This document shows, one piece after another, positions 40,764-50,035 of a stretch of 64,000 nucleotides of DNA; positions within the stretch are counted from its first letter, which is position 1, and every line of letters starts with the position of its first letter. Location: the NCBI GenBank assembly GCA_018384365.1, contig JAHAYX010000054.1, positions 1 through 64,000 on the forward strand, in the 5' to 3' direction. The notes under the pieces were generated by a model, which searched no databases, was not told the DNA's origin, and saw only the letters and a program-made list of their open reading frames with translations. This DNA comes from Clostridiaceae bacterium (GTDB lineage: Bacteria; Bacillota; Clostridia; Oscillospirales; QAMX01). The translations under genes and the position numbers were made by a program.

Positions 40764-42704
40764 ATGAATATCGTCAAAAAATTATCTCCGCACGTTGCGG
40801 ATCTGATCGCGGCCGGGGAAGTGGTGGAGCGGCCGGCTTCGGTTGTGAAAGAATTGATGGAAAATGCGGTGGATGCCGGTGCAACGCAGGTGACTGTGGA
40901 AATCCGAAACGGCGGCATCGACTTGATCCGTGTGACGGACAATGGCTGCGGTATGTCTCGGGAGGACGCACAGACCTGTTTTATCCGGCACGCTACAAGT
41001 AAAATCTCCGAGGAAGAGGATCTGCACGCGATTCTGACGCTGGGTTTCCGCGGTGAAGCGCTTGCCGCCATCTCTGCTGTCGCGCGCGTGGAACTTGTTA
41101 CGCGCATGGCAGAGGATACGGCCGGAACGTGCGTGACGCTGGCCGGTGGGGAAATTCAATCCGTTGATGACGCGGGTTGTCCGGTCGGTACGACGATTAC
41201 CGTTGAAAAATTGTTTTATAATACGCCTGCCCGCATGAAATTTTTAAAGAAAAACGCGACGGAGGCGGGGTACTGCGCGGCAGCGGCGGACAAGCTGGCG
41301 CTGGCGCATCCGGAAGTGGCCGTCCGCTTCATCAAGGACGGGCGCGACGCCATGCGTACGCCTGGCGATGGGAAGCTCCGCAGCGCCGTGTATGGGGTGT
41401 GCGGACGGGAATTTGCAGCTTCTTTGACCCCTGTGGAGCAGGAGGAAACACTTTCGCTGAGCGGGCCTCGTATGACCGTCTGGGGCTTTGTGACAAAGCC
41501 GGAACTCTCGCTTTCCACGCGCAATTCGCAGTATTTTATTCTAAACGGCCGTTTTATCCGCTCGCGCACGATGGGCGCGGCGTTGGAGGAAGCCTATCGC
41601 GGCAGCATCATGACGGGGAAGTACCCCGGCTGTGTGCTGCAGGCGGCGATCGACCCGGCCTACGTGGATGTGAATGTCCACCCGGCCAAGACGGAAGTGA
41701 AATTTGCCGACGAACGCGCGGTGTTTGAAGCGGTATATGTGGCGGTAAAACGCGCGCTGGAAGGTGCGGCGCGTCCGTCCTTTGCAGCGCCGCGTGCGCC
41801 GGCGGCGCCCGAGGCGCCAACGGAAGGAGCGCATACGGTGCCACTGCCGGAAAAAACCGCGGGACCGGTGAAAACCCCAGCCGGCGTACCGCATTTCAGC
41901 GTGCCGGAAACGCCGGAGCAGTCGCGGTTTGCCCCGCAGGTTCTGCGTGCCCCTGCGCCTGTCTATCAGTCGCAGCCTGCGCACGGCGTGGTCCCGCACC
42001 ACTTTGTGCCGGATGTAAATGCGGAGGATTTTGAAAACGCCATACAGCCGGAACCGAAAAAAATGCCGGAAAATCCGCTGCAGCCGCTGCCGGATCCCGT
42101 CCCTGCGGAGCCGGAAACGCAGGCTCCGGCGGAAGAGGCAACCGAAAATTACCGGATTGTCGGAGAACTGTTCCACAGCTACATTGTGGTGGAGCTGGAC
42201 GACGAAATCATGTATATTGACAAGCACGCGGCACACGAACGCATCCTGTATAATGCCCTGAAAGCGCAGGAAACCGCCGTGGCGTCGCAAATTTTGCTGG
42301 AACCGCTGCTGCTGCCGCTTTCACCGGAGGATATGGAGCTGATTGATACCCACCGGGAACTGCTTGCCGAAGCAGGCATCGTGGCGGATGATTTCGGCGG
42401 CGGCACCTTGATCGTGCGGGAGATCCCGCAGCACATTGATGCCGCACAGGCCGGCGAATTGATTGCCGATATCTGCGGCAGGATGCGCGCCGGGGAACCG
42501 GACGGTATTCGCAATGATATTCTGCACTCGATTGCCTGCAAAGCGGCAATCAAGGCCGGGTGGCACACCGCGCCGGAGGAACAGGAGGCGCTGGTGCAGA
42601 AGGTTTTGCGTTTGCCGGATGTACGCTATTGCCCGCATGGACGCCCTGTGGCCCTGGTCACATCGCGGCGTGAATTTGAAAAAGGATTCCGGCGTGTTTT
42701 ATGA
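40764..42704 (+). CDS. mutL: DNA mismatch repair protein MutL
   Basis: This 646-residue GHKL ATPase links mismatch recognition by MutS to strand removal. The N-terminal ATPase shows ELMENAVDAGA, DNGCGM, ATSKI and GFRGEAL. A Pro/Ala-rich linker (about 330-460) leads to the C-terminal dimerisation domain, which keeps the endonuclease motifs DKHAAHERI (about 486), ACKAAIKAG and CPHGRP (about 623), so it is expected to nick DNA as in Bacillus and unlike E. coli. mutS is not adjacent. It overlaps miaA by four bases. Confidence 0.96.
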   Translation: MNIVKKLSPHVADLIAAGEVVERPASVVKELMENAVDAGATQVTVEIRNGGIDLIRVTDNGCGMSREDAQTCFIRHATSKISEEEDLHAILTLGFRGEALAAISAVARVELVTRMAEDTAGTCVTLAGGEIQSVDDAGCPVGTTITVEKLFYNTPARMKFLKKNATEAGYCAAAADKLALAHPEVAVRFIKDGRDAMRTPGDGKLRSAVYGVCGREFAASLTPVEQEETLSLSGPRMTVWGFVTKPELSLSTRNSQYFILNGRFIRSRTMGAALEEAYRGSIMTGKYPGCVLQAAIDPAYVDVNVHPAKTEVKFADERAVFEAVYVAVKRALEGAARPSFAAPRAPAAPEAPTEGAHTVPLPEKTAGPVKTPAGVPHFSVPETPEQSRFAPQVLRAPAPVYQSQPAHGVVPHHFVPDVNAEDFENAIQPEPKKMPENPLQPLPDPVPAEPETQAPAEEATENYRIVGELFHSYIVVELDDEIMYIDKHAAHERILYNALKAQETAVASQILLEPLLLPLSPEDMELIDTHRELLAEAGIVADDFGGGTLIVREIPQHIDAAQAGELIADICGRMRAGEPDGIRNDILHSIACKAAIKAGWHTAPEEQEALVQKVLRLPDVRYCPHGRPVALVTSRREFEKGFRRVL

Positions 42705-43621
42705 ATACATTGATTTGTGTAATGGGCCCGACAGCGTCGGGCAAAACCGGCCTTGCCGTGCGGCTTGCCGCGCACTATGGCACGGAAGTGATCTCTGCGG
42801 ATTCCATGCAGATTTACCGCTGCATGGACATTGGAACGGCAAAGCCTACGATTGAGGAGCAGGACGGAGTCCCGCATCATATGCTGGACATTCTGGATCC
42901 CGCGGAGGATTATTCCGCCGCGCGCTATGCGGCGGATGCCGGCGCGTGTGCGGACCGTTTGCTTGCGCGCGGTCTGCGTCCTATCGTGGCGGGCGGGACC
43001 GGGCTGTACGTCGATGCGCTGATTGGCGCCCGCAGTTTTGAGGATGAACCGGATACCGGCGCGATTCGTGCCCGGCTGCAGGCGGAAGCGGCTTCTTCCG
43101 GCAGCGCGGCGCTGCACGCCCGGCTGTCGCAGATCGACCCGGAACGGGCCGCCCGGCTGCATCCAAATGACGAGAAACGGATTATCCGCGCTCTGGAGAT
43201 TTATGAGGCGACAGGCGAAACCGCCACGGAGCGGGACCGCCGCGCCGCTGCACGCGCACCGCGTTACCGTGCGGTGAAAATCGGCCTGGACTGGCCGGAC
43301 AGAGCAACGTTATATGAAAGAATTGACCGGCGCGTGGATCTGATGTTTGCGGCAGGGCTCCCGGAGGAGGCCCGGCGCATCCGCGCCATGCACCCCGGCC
43401 GCACGGCGTCGCAGGCAATCGGCTATAAGGAACTTTTTCGGTATTTTGACGGGCTTTGCACCCTGCAGGAGGCGCGTGAGGATATCGCCCGCGAAAGCCG
43501 CCGCTATGCAAAGCGCCAGCTGACGTGGCTGCGCCGCGATCCGGACATCCACTGGATTGATGCGCGCGACGGCGATAAACTGTTCCTGCGCGCCTGTGAA
43601 GTGATTGAGCAAAATAGCTAA
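42701..43621 (+). CDS. miaA: tRNA dimethylallyltransferase
   Basis: This 306-residue enzyme adds a dimethylallyl group to A37 of tRNAs reading UNN codons, including the tRNA-Leu(CAA) in this window. It has the P-loop GPTASGKT (8-15), DSMQIYRCMDIGTAKP (36-51), and the tRNA-binding segments AGGTGLY and GYKEL. The start overlaps the mutL stop (ATGA), so the two are translationally coupled. The order mutL-miaA-hfq resembles that known from proteobacteria. Confidence 0.96.
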   Translation: MNTLICVMGPTASGKTGLAVRLAAHYGTEVISADSMQIYRCMDIGTAKPTIEEQDGVPHHMLDILDPAEDYSAARYAADAGACADRLLARGLRPIVAGGTGLYVDALIGARSFEDEPDTGAIRARLQAEAASSGSAALHARLSQIDPERAARLHPNDEKRIIRALEIYEATGETATERDRRAAARAPRYRAVKIGLDWPDRATLYERIDRRVDLMFAAGLPEEARRIRAMHPGRTASQAIGYKELFRYFDGLCTLQEAREDIARESRRYAKRQLTWLRRDPDIHWIDARDGDKLFLRACEVIEQNS

Positions 43622-43676
43622 AAATTTGACAAAAAAGTAAATCTTGCAAATTATTCGAGCCAGACCGAAAAGTTTA

Positions 43677-43685
43677 TGATATAAT
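43677..43685 (+). promoter_or_regulatory. Extended -10 promoter of hfq
   Basis: TGATATAAT (TG at 43677-43678, TATAAT at 43680-43685) forms an extended -10. A hairpin CATCTG/CAGATG follows in the leader (about 43708-43726). Confidence 0.65.
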
Positions 43686-43766
43686 CAACCCGTCAAGATG
43701 TATTCCAGGCATCTGTGAAACAGATGGTTCCCCTATTTCAGAAGAAAATCGAAAGGATTGATCTTC

Positions 43767-44036
43767 ATGCAGAAGCAGACCAATATCCAGGACGTGTTCC
43801 TCAATACGGCGAGACGTGATCGTATTCCTGTTACCGTATATTTAATCAATGGTTTTCAGCTGCGTGGCCTGATCAAGGGCTTTGATAATTTTGTGGTTCT
43901 GCTGGAAGGCGAAGGACGCCAGCAGCTGATTTACAAGCACGCACTTTCCACCATTACACCCTCCAGAGAAATTCCGATCAAACTCAATTGTTGTTCGGAG
44001 AAAGAGGAAGTATGCCCTCCCGAGACAGAATTGTAA
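43767..44036 (+). CDS. hfq: RNA chaperone Hfq
   Basis: This 89-residue Sm-like protein forms hexameric rings that bind small RNAs and mRNAs. Sm1 reads [27 protein letters not shown], shown here in part, and Sm2 carries YKHALSTI. The ATG at 43767 is preferred because AAAGGA lies 10 bases upstream. The short C-terminus carries a CC pair and an acidic tail. Its 3' end overlaps the start of the next gene by 25 bases, suggesting coupling. Confidence 0.95.
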   Translation: MQKQTNIQDVFLNTARRDRIPVTVYLINGFQLRGLIKGFDNFVVLLEGEGRQQLIYKHALSTITPSREIPIKLNCCSEKEEVCPPETEL

Positions 44037-45304
44037 ATCGTTACGTCAGGCAGTATAACGAGAAAAAACAGGCGCGTGCGCGCCGGAAACTGGTGATGCT
44101 GCCGATCAAATTGGTATTCGGCATTGCGTGCGTCGGTATTCTTGCCTATTTTGTTGTGCAGATTTTTCTGGCATTCAATACGCCAATGACGACTGCAACA
44201 GCTCTTTCCACCGTGGTGAATGACGAATTTTCCATTGTCGGCTATTTTGTCCGCGAGGAGACTGTACTGGAGGCCGATTATAACGGAATCCTGGTCTATA
44301 CGGCGGATGAAGGCGATAAGGTGGCGCGTTTTGGCGAATATGCTGCCGTTTATGAAAACAGCAAGGCTGCCGATCTGAAGACCACCGTCACGCGTCTGGA
44401 CGAAAACATACAATTTCTGAAATCCGCCCTCGACTCCAGTATGGATACGAGCGGCGTGATGAGTTTGTCCTCCTATATTTATGACGGCCTTTGCGATACC
44501 GCTGAACTTGCGGACGCGGAGGCTTTTACCCTGATTTCCGAGTATGCCTCGGAATTGAAGTCGAATATTGTAACCCGCGAGCTGACCAATACTTCCATGG
44601 AGGAAATTCAGTCGATGATTACCTCACTGGAAGCGCAGCGGGATTATTTGAATGAGCGGATCGGCGACAGCGAAACCGCACTGAAAACTTCGGCCTCCGG
44701 CTTTTTCACCAGCCATGTGGATGGATATGAGAGCGTTTTTGACGTGGATACCCTGGGCGAACTCACACCTTCGGCCTTCCGAAGCCTGCTCAAACGCAAT
44801 GTCCGTACCACGGACCGGCAGGTGGGCCGTCTGGTGACCAGTTTCAAGTGGTATTTTGTCTCTGTCATGCGGACCGACGCTGCCTCTGTGCTGACCAAGA
44901 ATAAGTATGTCAACCTGCGCTTTGACGCCATGGGGGACGAATTGGTGCGCGCACGCGTGGAGTCCATCAGTCAGGCGGAAAACGGCGAGGTGACGGTGGT
45001 TTTCTCCTCCAATCAGCATATGAAGGAACTTGTGAATCTGCGGAAGCAGAGCGCCAGCGTTGTTATGGCTACCTATGAGGGCCTGAAGGTGCCGAAAGAC
45101 GCCGTGCGTGTAGACAATGAGGGCAACCTCGGCGTCTACGTGATCACCGGCATGTACTCGGAATTTAAGAAGATTGATGTCCTCTATGAAACGGAGGATT
45201 ACTATATTGTCGATACCGACCCAACGACGACGAAATCCCTGTTGGTGTATGATTTCATCATCGTAAACGGGAAGGGACTCTCAAACGGAAAGGTTATCAA
45301 ATGA
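44012..45304 (+). CDS. HlyD-like membrane-anchored protein
   Basis: This 430-residue protein has a basic N-terminus, one membrane helix (about 32-54), a lipoyl/barrel-sandwich segment ([25 protein letters not shown]), a long helical hairpin region (about 115-230) and C-terminal beta domains. This is the HlyD/membrane-fusion-protein architecture, but no ABC exporter partner is adjacent. In clostridia such proteins commonly precede yggS-sepF, so a division- or envelope-linked role is possible. The ATG at 44012 follows AGAGGAAG and lies inside the end of hfq; its stop overlaps yggS (ATGA). Confidence 0.8.
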   Translation: MPSRDRIVNRYVRQYNEKKQARARRKLVMLPIKLVFGIACVGILAYFVVQIFLAFNTPMTTATALSTVVNDEFSIVGYFVREETVLEADYNGILVYTADEGDKVARFGEYAAVYENSKAADLKTTVTRLDENIQFLKSALDSSMDTSGVMSLSSYIYDGLCDTAELADAEAFTLISEYASELKSNIVTRELTNTSMEEIQSMITSLEAQRDYLNERIGDSETALKTSASGFFTSHVDGYESVFDVDTLGELTPSAFRSLLKRNVRTTDRQVGRLVTSFKWYFVSVMRTDAASVLTKNKYVNLRFDAMGDELVRARVESISQAENGEVTVVFSSNQHMKELVNLRKQSASVVMATYEGLKVPKDAVRVDNEGNLGVYVITGMYSEFKKIDVLYETEDYYIVDTDPTTTKSLLVYDFIIVNGKGLSNGKVIK

Positions 45305-45984
45305 ACGTTTCTTGCATCAGGGAAAACGTAGAAAAAATCAAGGCGGATACAGCGGCGTTTGCGGGCGGACGGGACGTGCTGCTGCTGGCTGCAACCAAAA
45401 CGCGCGGCGCTGAGGAAATTCAGGCGGCGTTTGCCGCGGGAATTGATGCTGCCGGTGAAAACCGCGCGCAGGAATTTGCGGAAAAGTTCAAAAACGGCGC
45501 ATATGCAGGGGAAAATGTACAGTTTATCGGACATTTGCAGACGAATAAGGTGAAACTGGTGGTTGGCAATGTGTCGCTGATCCAGTCGGTGGATTCAGTG
45601 AAGCTCCTGCGTGCCATTGATCTGCGTGCCGCAGAACTGGGAATTTCCCAGGACGTTCTGGCGGAAGTGAACATCGGCCGGGAGCCGGAAAAACACGGCC
45701 TGATGCCGGAAGAACTGACGGCTTTTCTGGATGCGGCAGCCGGTTTTTCAAACGTTCGGGTTCTGGGCCTGATGACCGTTGCGCCAAAATCCGATTCGAC
45801 CGGCGAAAACCGTCAATATTTTGCAAAAATGTATAAACTATTTATTGACAACCGTGCAGAAAAAAGAGATAATGTAGTAATGAAATACCTCTCGATGGGG
45901 ATGAGCGGCGACTATCGCGCCGCACTCTGCGAAGGCTCTAATTTAATCAGAATCGGAACGGGGATATTCGGCCCCCGCCAATAA
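45301..45984 (+). CDS. YggS/PLPBP-family pyridoxal phosphate homeostasis protein
   Basis: This 227-residue single-domain TIM-barrel protein binds PLP on the lysine in AATKTRG (Lys33) and is involved in vitamin B6 and amino acid homeostasis rather than catalysis. Conserved features include GENRAQEF, FIGHLQTNK, the phosphate-binding region SMGMSGDYRAAL and the C-terminal RIGTGIFG. Its start overlaps the HlyD-like gene. It precedes sepF, the usual order in Gram-positive bacteria. Confidence 0.95.
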   Translation: MNVSCIRENVEKIKADTAAFAGGRDVLLLAATKTRGAEEIQAAFAAGIDAAGENRAQEFAEKFKNGAYAGENVQFIGHLQTNKVKLVVGNVSLIQSVDSVKLLRAIDLRAAELGISQDVLAEVNIGREPEKHGLMPEELTAFLDAAAGFSNVRVLGLMTVAPKSDSTGENRQYFAKMYKLFIDNRAEKRDNVVMKYLSMGMSGDYRAALCEGSNLIRIGTGIFGPRQ

Positions 45985-46005
45985 CATATCGAAAGGATGG
46001 GAAGC

Positions 46006-46503
46006 ATGGGTTTGGTTGACAGCTTCAGAAGATATATTCGGGGAGAAGACTATGATGATGAGGGTTACGATGATTTCGTAGAGGCGGATCCGGAACCTCA
46101 GAAAAAATGGCCTGCGTTTGACGCGTCTGCCGAGCGTGACGACCGTGCCGAGCGTGTTTCCGACACGCGCACAAGAGATGATCTTTCCGCGATTCGCAGC
46201 AATCGCGTTGTCAATATCCATACGGTGACACAGCTCTCCGTTGTGCTTGTGAAGCCGGAAAAATATGAAAATGCCGCCGAAGTGGCGGATCATCTGAAGG
46301 ACAAGCGTACGGTGGTGCTGAACCTGGAGCAGACAAACCGGGATATCGCCCGCCGCCTGCTGGACTTTTTAAGCGGCGTGGCCTATGCCAACGAGGGCAA
46401 GATCAAGAAAGTGGCCAACAGTACGTATATCATCACACCCTATAATGTTGATATCCAGGGCGATCTGATTGACGAACTGGAAAACAACGGCCTGTACCTG
46501 TAA
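46006..46503 (+). CDS. sepF: Cell division protein SepF
   Basis: This 165-residue protein has an N-terminal membrane-binding amphipathic helix (MGLVDSFRRYI), an acidic linker (about 15-75) and the SepF core (about 80-165) with VVLNLEQTN and DFLSGVAYA. SepF anchors FtsZ to the membrane in Gram-positive bacteria and forms rings. The ATG at 46006 is chosen over 45997 because GGATGG then serves as SD sequence. It sits in the cluster yggS-sepF-yggT-divIVA. Confidence 0.95.
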   Translation: MGLVDSFRRYIRGEDYDDEGYDDFVEADPEPQKKWPAFDASAERDDRAERVSDTRTRDDLSAIRSNRVVNIHTVTQLSVVLVKPEKYENAAEVADHLKDKRTVVLNLEQTNRDIARRLLDFLSGVAYANEGKIKKVANSTYIITPYNVDIQGDLIDELENNGLYL

Positions 46504-46521
46504 GGGCCGGTTCTGACAGTC

Positions 46522-46773
46522 ATGATTGCACAGGTGTTTGCCGCGCTGTTGCGTGCGGTACAGATTTTGTTGTTTGCCGGCGTTTTGCTGACTTGGTTTC
46601 CGGTTGATTCGGACAGCCGGTTTGTCAGATTGATACATACCTGCACGGTGCCGATCCTTATGCCTGTCAGAGCACTGCTGTCCAAAATTCGTTTTTTACG
46701 AAAGATACCGTTTGATTTCAGTTATATCGTCGTGTTTCTGCTGCTGGAGTTGATCATCAGGCTGATCATCTGA
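46522..46773 (+). CDS. YggT family membrane protein
   Basis: This 83-residue protein has two membrane helices separated by the conserved loop containing SWFP-like LTWFPVDSDSRFVRL and PILMPVRALL, typical of YggT. It probably helps in division-site or osmotic functions, but its biochemical role is unknown. It lies 18 bases after sepF and 28 before divIVA. Confidence 0.9.
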   Translation: MIAQVFAALLRAVQILLFAGVLLTWFPVDSDSRFVRLIHTCTVPILMPVRALLSKIRFLRKIPFDFSYIVVFLLLELIIRLII

Positions 46774-46801
46774 ATACGGTGTTTCAAAAAGGGGGAATAT
46801 C

Positions 46802-47617
46802 ATGCTTACGCCTCAGGAAATTGCGGATAAGAAGTTTGACAAAGTAATTATGGGCGGTTACGATATGGCGGCTGTCGACGCTTTCCTTGACACCGTTGAG
46901 AAAGATTACGGCCAGATCTATAAGGAAAATATCGTCCTGAAGAATAAGATGAAGGTGCTCGTCGCGAAGATCGAGGAGTATCGCACTGTGGATGAATCCA
47001 TGCGCAAGGCGCTTTTAAGCGCACAGGGCATGGCGTCCTCGATTATTGAAAAAGCAAAGGCAGAAAGCGCCAATATTGAAAAGGCTGCGCAGGAAAAGGC
47101 CGAGGCGCTGCTGGCTTCCTATAACGAGCGGATTGCCGCAGAGGAAATGCGTCTGGAAGAGGCCAAAACCGGCGTACAGCAGTTTGTTGAGCGTATGCTT
47201 GCCATGTACGAGCGGGAATCGGAGTTTTTGCGCGGCGTGAAGGAAGAAGAATTCCATGCGGAAGCAGATGCTGCCTATCCGGCGCAGGCCGACACGCAGC
47301 CGGAGCCTTCCGCACCTGTCCAAACGTTTGCACCGGCGCAGCCCGCACCGTCTGCACGCCCGGGCCAGACGGTCCTGCCGGACACAGTCCCGCTTCCCAA
47401 TATACCGCCTGTACCGACGGACGCACTGCCCCGCCGGGAGCAGAGTACCCGCGTGTTTGAAGCGGACCTTGCCCCGAATGAGGAACTGCCGAATTCCGTC
47501 AAGCGCCCCACCGGGGACGACGAAGAAGTGATTCTTCTGACGCCGAAGCCGCGGTTTGAGTTTAAGGATCTCCAGTTTGGGGAGAATTATGACGGCGGCC
47601 GCAAAAAGAAAAAATAA
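46802..47617 (+). CDS. divIVA: DivIVA-family cell division/polarity protein
   Basis: This 271-residue protein has the DivIVA lipid-binding domain (MLTPQEI, KFDKVIMGGYD and VDAFLDTVEKDY), followed by long coiled coils (about 35-150) and an Ala/Pro-rich disordered tail (about 160-235). DivIVA senses membrane curvature at poles and septa and recruits division or sporulation proteins. GGGGGAATATC precedes the ATG. It ends the division cluster at a terminator. Confidence 0.93.
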   Translation: MLTPQEIADKKFDKVIMGGYDMAAVDAFLDTVEKDYGQIYKENIVLKNKMKVLVAKIEEYRTVDESMRKALLSAQGMASSIIEKAKAESANIEKAAQEKAEALLASYNERIAAEEMRLEEAKTGVQQFVERMLAMYERESEFLRGVKEEEFHAEADAAYPAQADTQPEPSAPVQTFAPAQPAPSARPGQTVLPDTVPLPNIPPVPTDALPRREQSTRVFEADLAPNEELPNSVKRPTGDDEEVILLTPKPRFEFKDLQFGENYDGGRKKKK

Positions 47618-47629
47618 GAAATACCAGAG

Positions 47630-47670
47630 GAACGGATGCGCCGTATGCCGGCCGTATCCGTTCTTTTTTT
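47630..47670 (+). terminator. Terminator of the sepF-yggT-divIVA region
   Basis: The stem GAACGGAT/ATCCGTTC (47630-47637 and 47656-47663), with inner GCCGG/CCGGC-like pairing, is followed by T7. Confidence 0.82.
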
Positions 47671-47734
47671 GCGCTGCGCACGGTGTGCAGGCAAGGGCTG
47701 CTTCACCAAAACAGCGGAATCTTGAAAAACCATG

Positions 47735-47763
47735 TTGTATAACGGCGCATTTTGTGCTAAAAT
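47735..47763 (+). promoter_or_regulatory. Promoter of the aminotransferase gene
   Basis: TTGTAT (47735-47740), 17-bp spacer, TAAAAT (47758-47763). Confidence 0.75.
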
Positions 47764-47794
47764 ACATTGATATCAATGAAATGGGGAGGGACTT

Positions 47795-48988
47795 GTGTTG
47801 CAGTACACATTCTCAAATAGAATCAGCGAATTGAAACCCTCAGCTATCCGTGAAATCCTGAAAGTTACTCAGGATCCGAATGTCATTCCGTTTGCCGCGG
47901 GCAATCCTGCGCCGGAAGCATTCCCTGTTGCCGAAATGAGCGAGATTTCTGCCAGAATTTTCAGGGAATCTCCGGCCTCCGCTTTACAGTATGGCGTCAG
48001 CGAAGGCTATACGCCGCTGCGCGAGGCGATGAAAGCCCGTATGCACGATAAATACCACACCGGCACCGACGACGATGATATCCTGATTGTGACCGGTGCG
48101 CAGCAGGGCATGGACCTGACCTCCAAGTGCTTCCTGAACGAGGGAGACGGCATTATCTGCGAGTCGCCGAGCTTTATCGGCTCGCTCAACAGCTTCCGCT
48201 CCTACCGCGCCAATCTGATCGGCGTGCCTACGGAACCGGACGGCATGGATCTGGAAAAACTGGAAGCGGCGCTGCGCGACAACGAAAATGTGAAGCTCAT
48301 TTACATCATCCCGACGTTCCAGAACCCGACGGGTCGTGTTACTTCGCTGGAAAAGCGTAAAAAAATCCTGGAACTGGCACAGAAGTACAATGTCCTCATT
48401 CTGGAGGATAATCCGTATTTTGAACTCCGGTATTCCGGAGAAGATATTCCCACGATCAAGAGCCTGGATACCGAAGGCCGCGTGATTTACGTGGGCAGCT
48501 TCTCCAAAATTCTTTCGCCGGGCATTCGCGTGGGATTCGTACTAGCGAATCGCAGCGTGATTTCCAAACTGACGGTTGCCAAGCAGGTCAGCGATGTGCA
48601 TACCAACCTGATGTATCAGATGATTGCCAGCGACATGATCACAAAATATGACATTGACGCGCATATTGCAAAGATTTGCGATATGTACCGCGCAAAGCGC
48701 GACGCCATGTGCGAGGCAATCGAGAAATATTTCCCGAAGGAGTGCACCTACGAGCGTCCGGATGGCGGTTTGTTCCTGTGGTGCCGGCTTCCGGATGGAT
48801 ATGACGGCGTACCGTTCTGCAAGCTCTGCGGCACGCGCGGCGTCATGGGTGTGCCGGGTTCCTCCTTCTGCATTGACGAAAACGAGGTCAGCCCGTATAT
48901 TCGTCTGAATTTCTCACTGCCGAGCTTCGAGCAGATCGAGCGCGGCGTGAAGATCATGGGCGATACCATGCGTGAATTCATTGGATAA
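47795..48988 (+). CDS. PLP-dependent class I/II aminotransferase (2-aminoadipate/aromatic type)
   Basis: This 397-residue fold-type I enzyme resembles the AadAT/LysN group of aminotransferases. Signatures are AAGNPAPEAFP near the N-terminus, the PLP-site segment IPTFQNPTGR, EDNPYFELRY with the Asp for the pyridine nitrogen and the Schiff-base lysine in YVGSFSKILSPGIRVGF (about Lys 237). The amino acid specificity is not determinable. The start is GTG at 47795 with GGGGAGGG just upstream. trpS follows after 16 bases, so the two are likely co-transcribed. Confidence 0.9.
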   Translation: MLQYTFSNRISELKPSAIREILKVTQDPNVIPFAAGNPAPEAFPVAEMSEISARIFRESPASALQYGVSEGYTPLREAMKARMHDKYHTGTDDDDILIVTGAQQGMDLTSKCFLNEGDGIICESPSFIGSLNSFRSYRANLIGVPTEPDGMDLEKLEAALRDNENVKLIYIIPTFQNPTGRVTSLEKRKKILELAQKYNVLILEDNPYFELRYSGEDIPTIKSLDTEGRVIYVGSFSKILSPGIRVGFVLANRSVISKLTVAKQVSDVHTNLMYQMIASDMITKYDIDAHIAKICDMYRAKRDAMCEAIEKYFPKECTYERPDGGLFLWCRLPDGYDGVPFCKLCGTRGVMGVPGSSFCIDENEVSPYIRLNFSLPSFEQIERGVKIMGDTMREFIG

Positions 48989-49004
48989 GGAAGAGTGAAG
49001 TATC

Positions 49005-50018
49005 ATGGATGTCAATACTGCGGCAAAAAAGCCGGTCATGCTCTCCGGAATTAAACCCAGCGGCGAACTGACTCTGGGTTCCTATGTCGGGGCTATCCGC
49101 AACTGGGCGGAGCGCGCAGACGATTATGATTGCTATTACTTTATGGCGGATCTCCACGCTATCACGGTCCGTCAGAAGCCGGCCGACCTGCGCCGCCGCA
49201 CCATTGAGCAGCTTGCGCAGTACATTGCCTGTGGCCTTGATCCGGAGAAAAATACGCTGTTTATCCAGAGCCATGTACATGAGCATGCGGAACTTGGCTG
49301 GGTGCTGAACTGTTATGCTATGTTCGGCGAATTGTCACGTATGACGCAGTTTAAGGATAAATCGGCCAAAAATGCCGAAAATATCAACGGCGGACTGTTT
49401 ACGTACCCTTCGCTGATGGCGGCGGATATCCTGTTGTATCAGCCGGATTATGTGCCGGTGGGCGAGGATCAGAAGCAACACGTGGAACTGACGCGCGACA
49501 TTGCCAACCGGTTTAACGGCGTTTATGGCGAAACCTTTAAGATTCCGCAGTCGTTTGTGCCGAAAATCGGCGCACGCGTGATGAGTCTGGTGGATCCGAC
49601 CAGGAAAATGTCCAAGTCGGAGGACGAGGACCCCGGCCGTATCATCCTGATGGATAAGCCGGAAGATATTATGCGCCGCTTTAAGCGTGCCGTCACGGAC
49701 AGCGAGGCGGAAGTACGTTATGATCCGGAGAAAAAACCGGGTATTTCCAACCTGATGACAATTTATGCCGCCGCAACGGGACGCAGCTTTGCAGAAATCG
49801 AAGCGGAATTTGCCGGACACGGTTATGGCGACTTCAAGACCAAGGTTGGCGAAGCTGTGGTGGAGCTCCTGCGCCCGATTCGCGAAAAAACCGAGGAAAT
49901 TCTGAAAGATAAGGCCTATCTGGAAAGCGTTTATACAGATGGCGCCCGCCGCGCACAGTATATTGCGCGCAAAACGCTGGATAAAGTCTACCGCAAAGTC
50001 GGTTTTGTCCGGCACTGA
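49005..50018 (+). CDS. trpS: Tryptophanyl-tRNA synthetase
   Basis: This 337-residue class I synthetase charges tRNA-Trp. The HIGH-like motif is in SGELTLGSYVGA (about residues 14-25) and KMSKS is at about 199-203 (RKMSKSEDED). Other typical parts are MADLHAITV and PVGEDQKQHVELTRDIA. Length is standard. AGGAAGAGTG serves as SD sequence. It lacks a T-box leader of its own and appears to be expressed with the upstream aminotransferase. Confidence 0.96.
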   Translation: MDVNTAAKKPVMLSGIKPSGELTLGSYVGAIRNWAERADDYDCYYFMADLHAITVRQKPADLRRRTIEQLAQYIACGLDPEKNTLFIQSHVHEHAELGWVLNCYAMFGELSRMTQFKDKSAKNAENINGGLFTYPSLMAADILLYQPDYVPVGEDQKQHVELTRDIANRFNGVYGETFKIPQSFVPKIGARVMSLVDPTRKMSKSEDEDPGRIILMDKPEDIMRRFKRAVTDSEAEVRYDPEKKPGISNLMTIYAAATGRSFAEIEAEFAGHGYGDFKTKVGEAVVELLRPIREKTEEILKDKAYLESVYTDGARRAQYIARKTLDKVYRKVGFVRH

Positions 50019-50035
50019 GTGCAGCGGAGGAAGCT

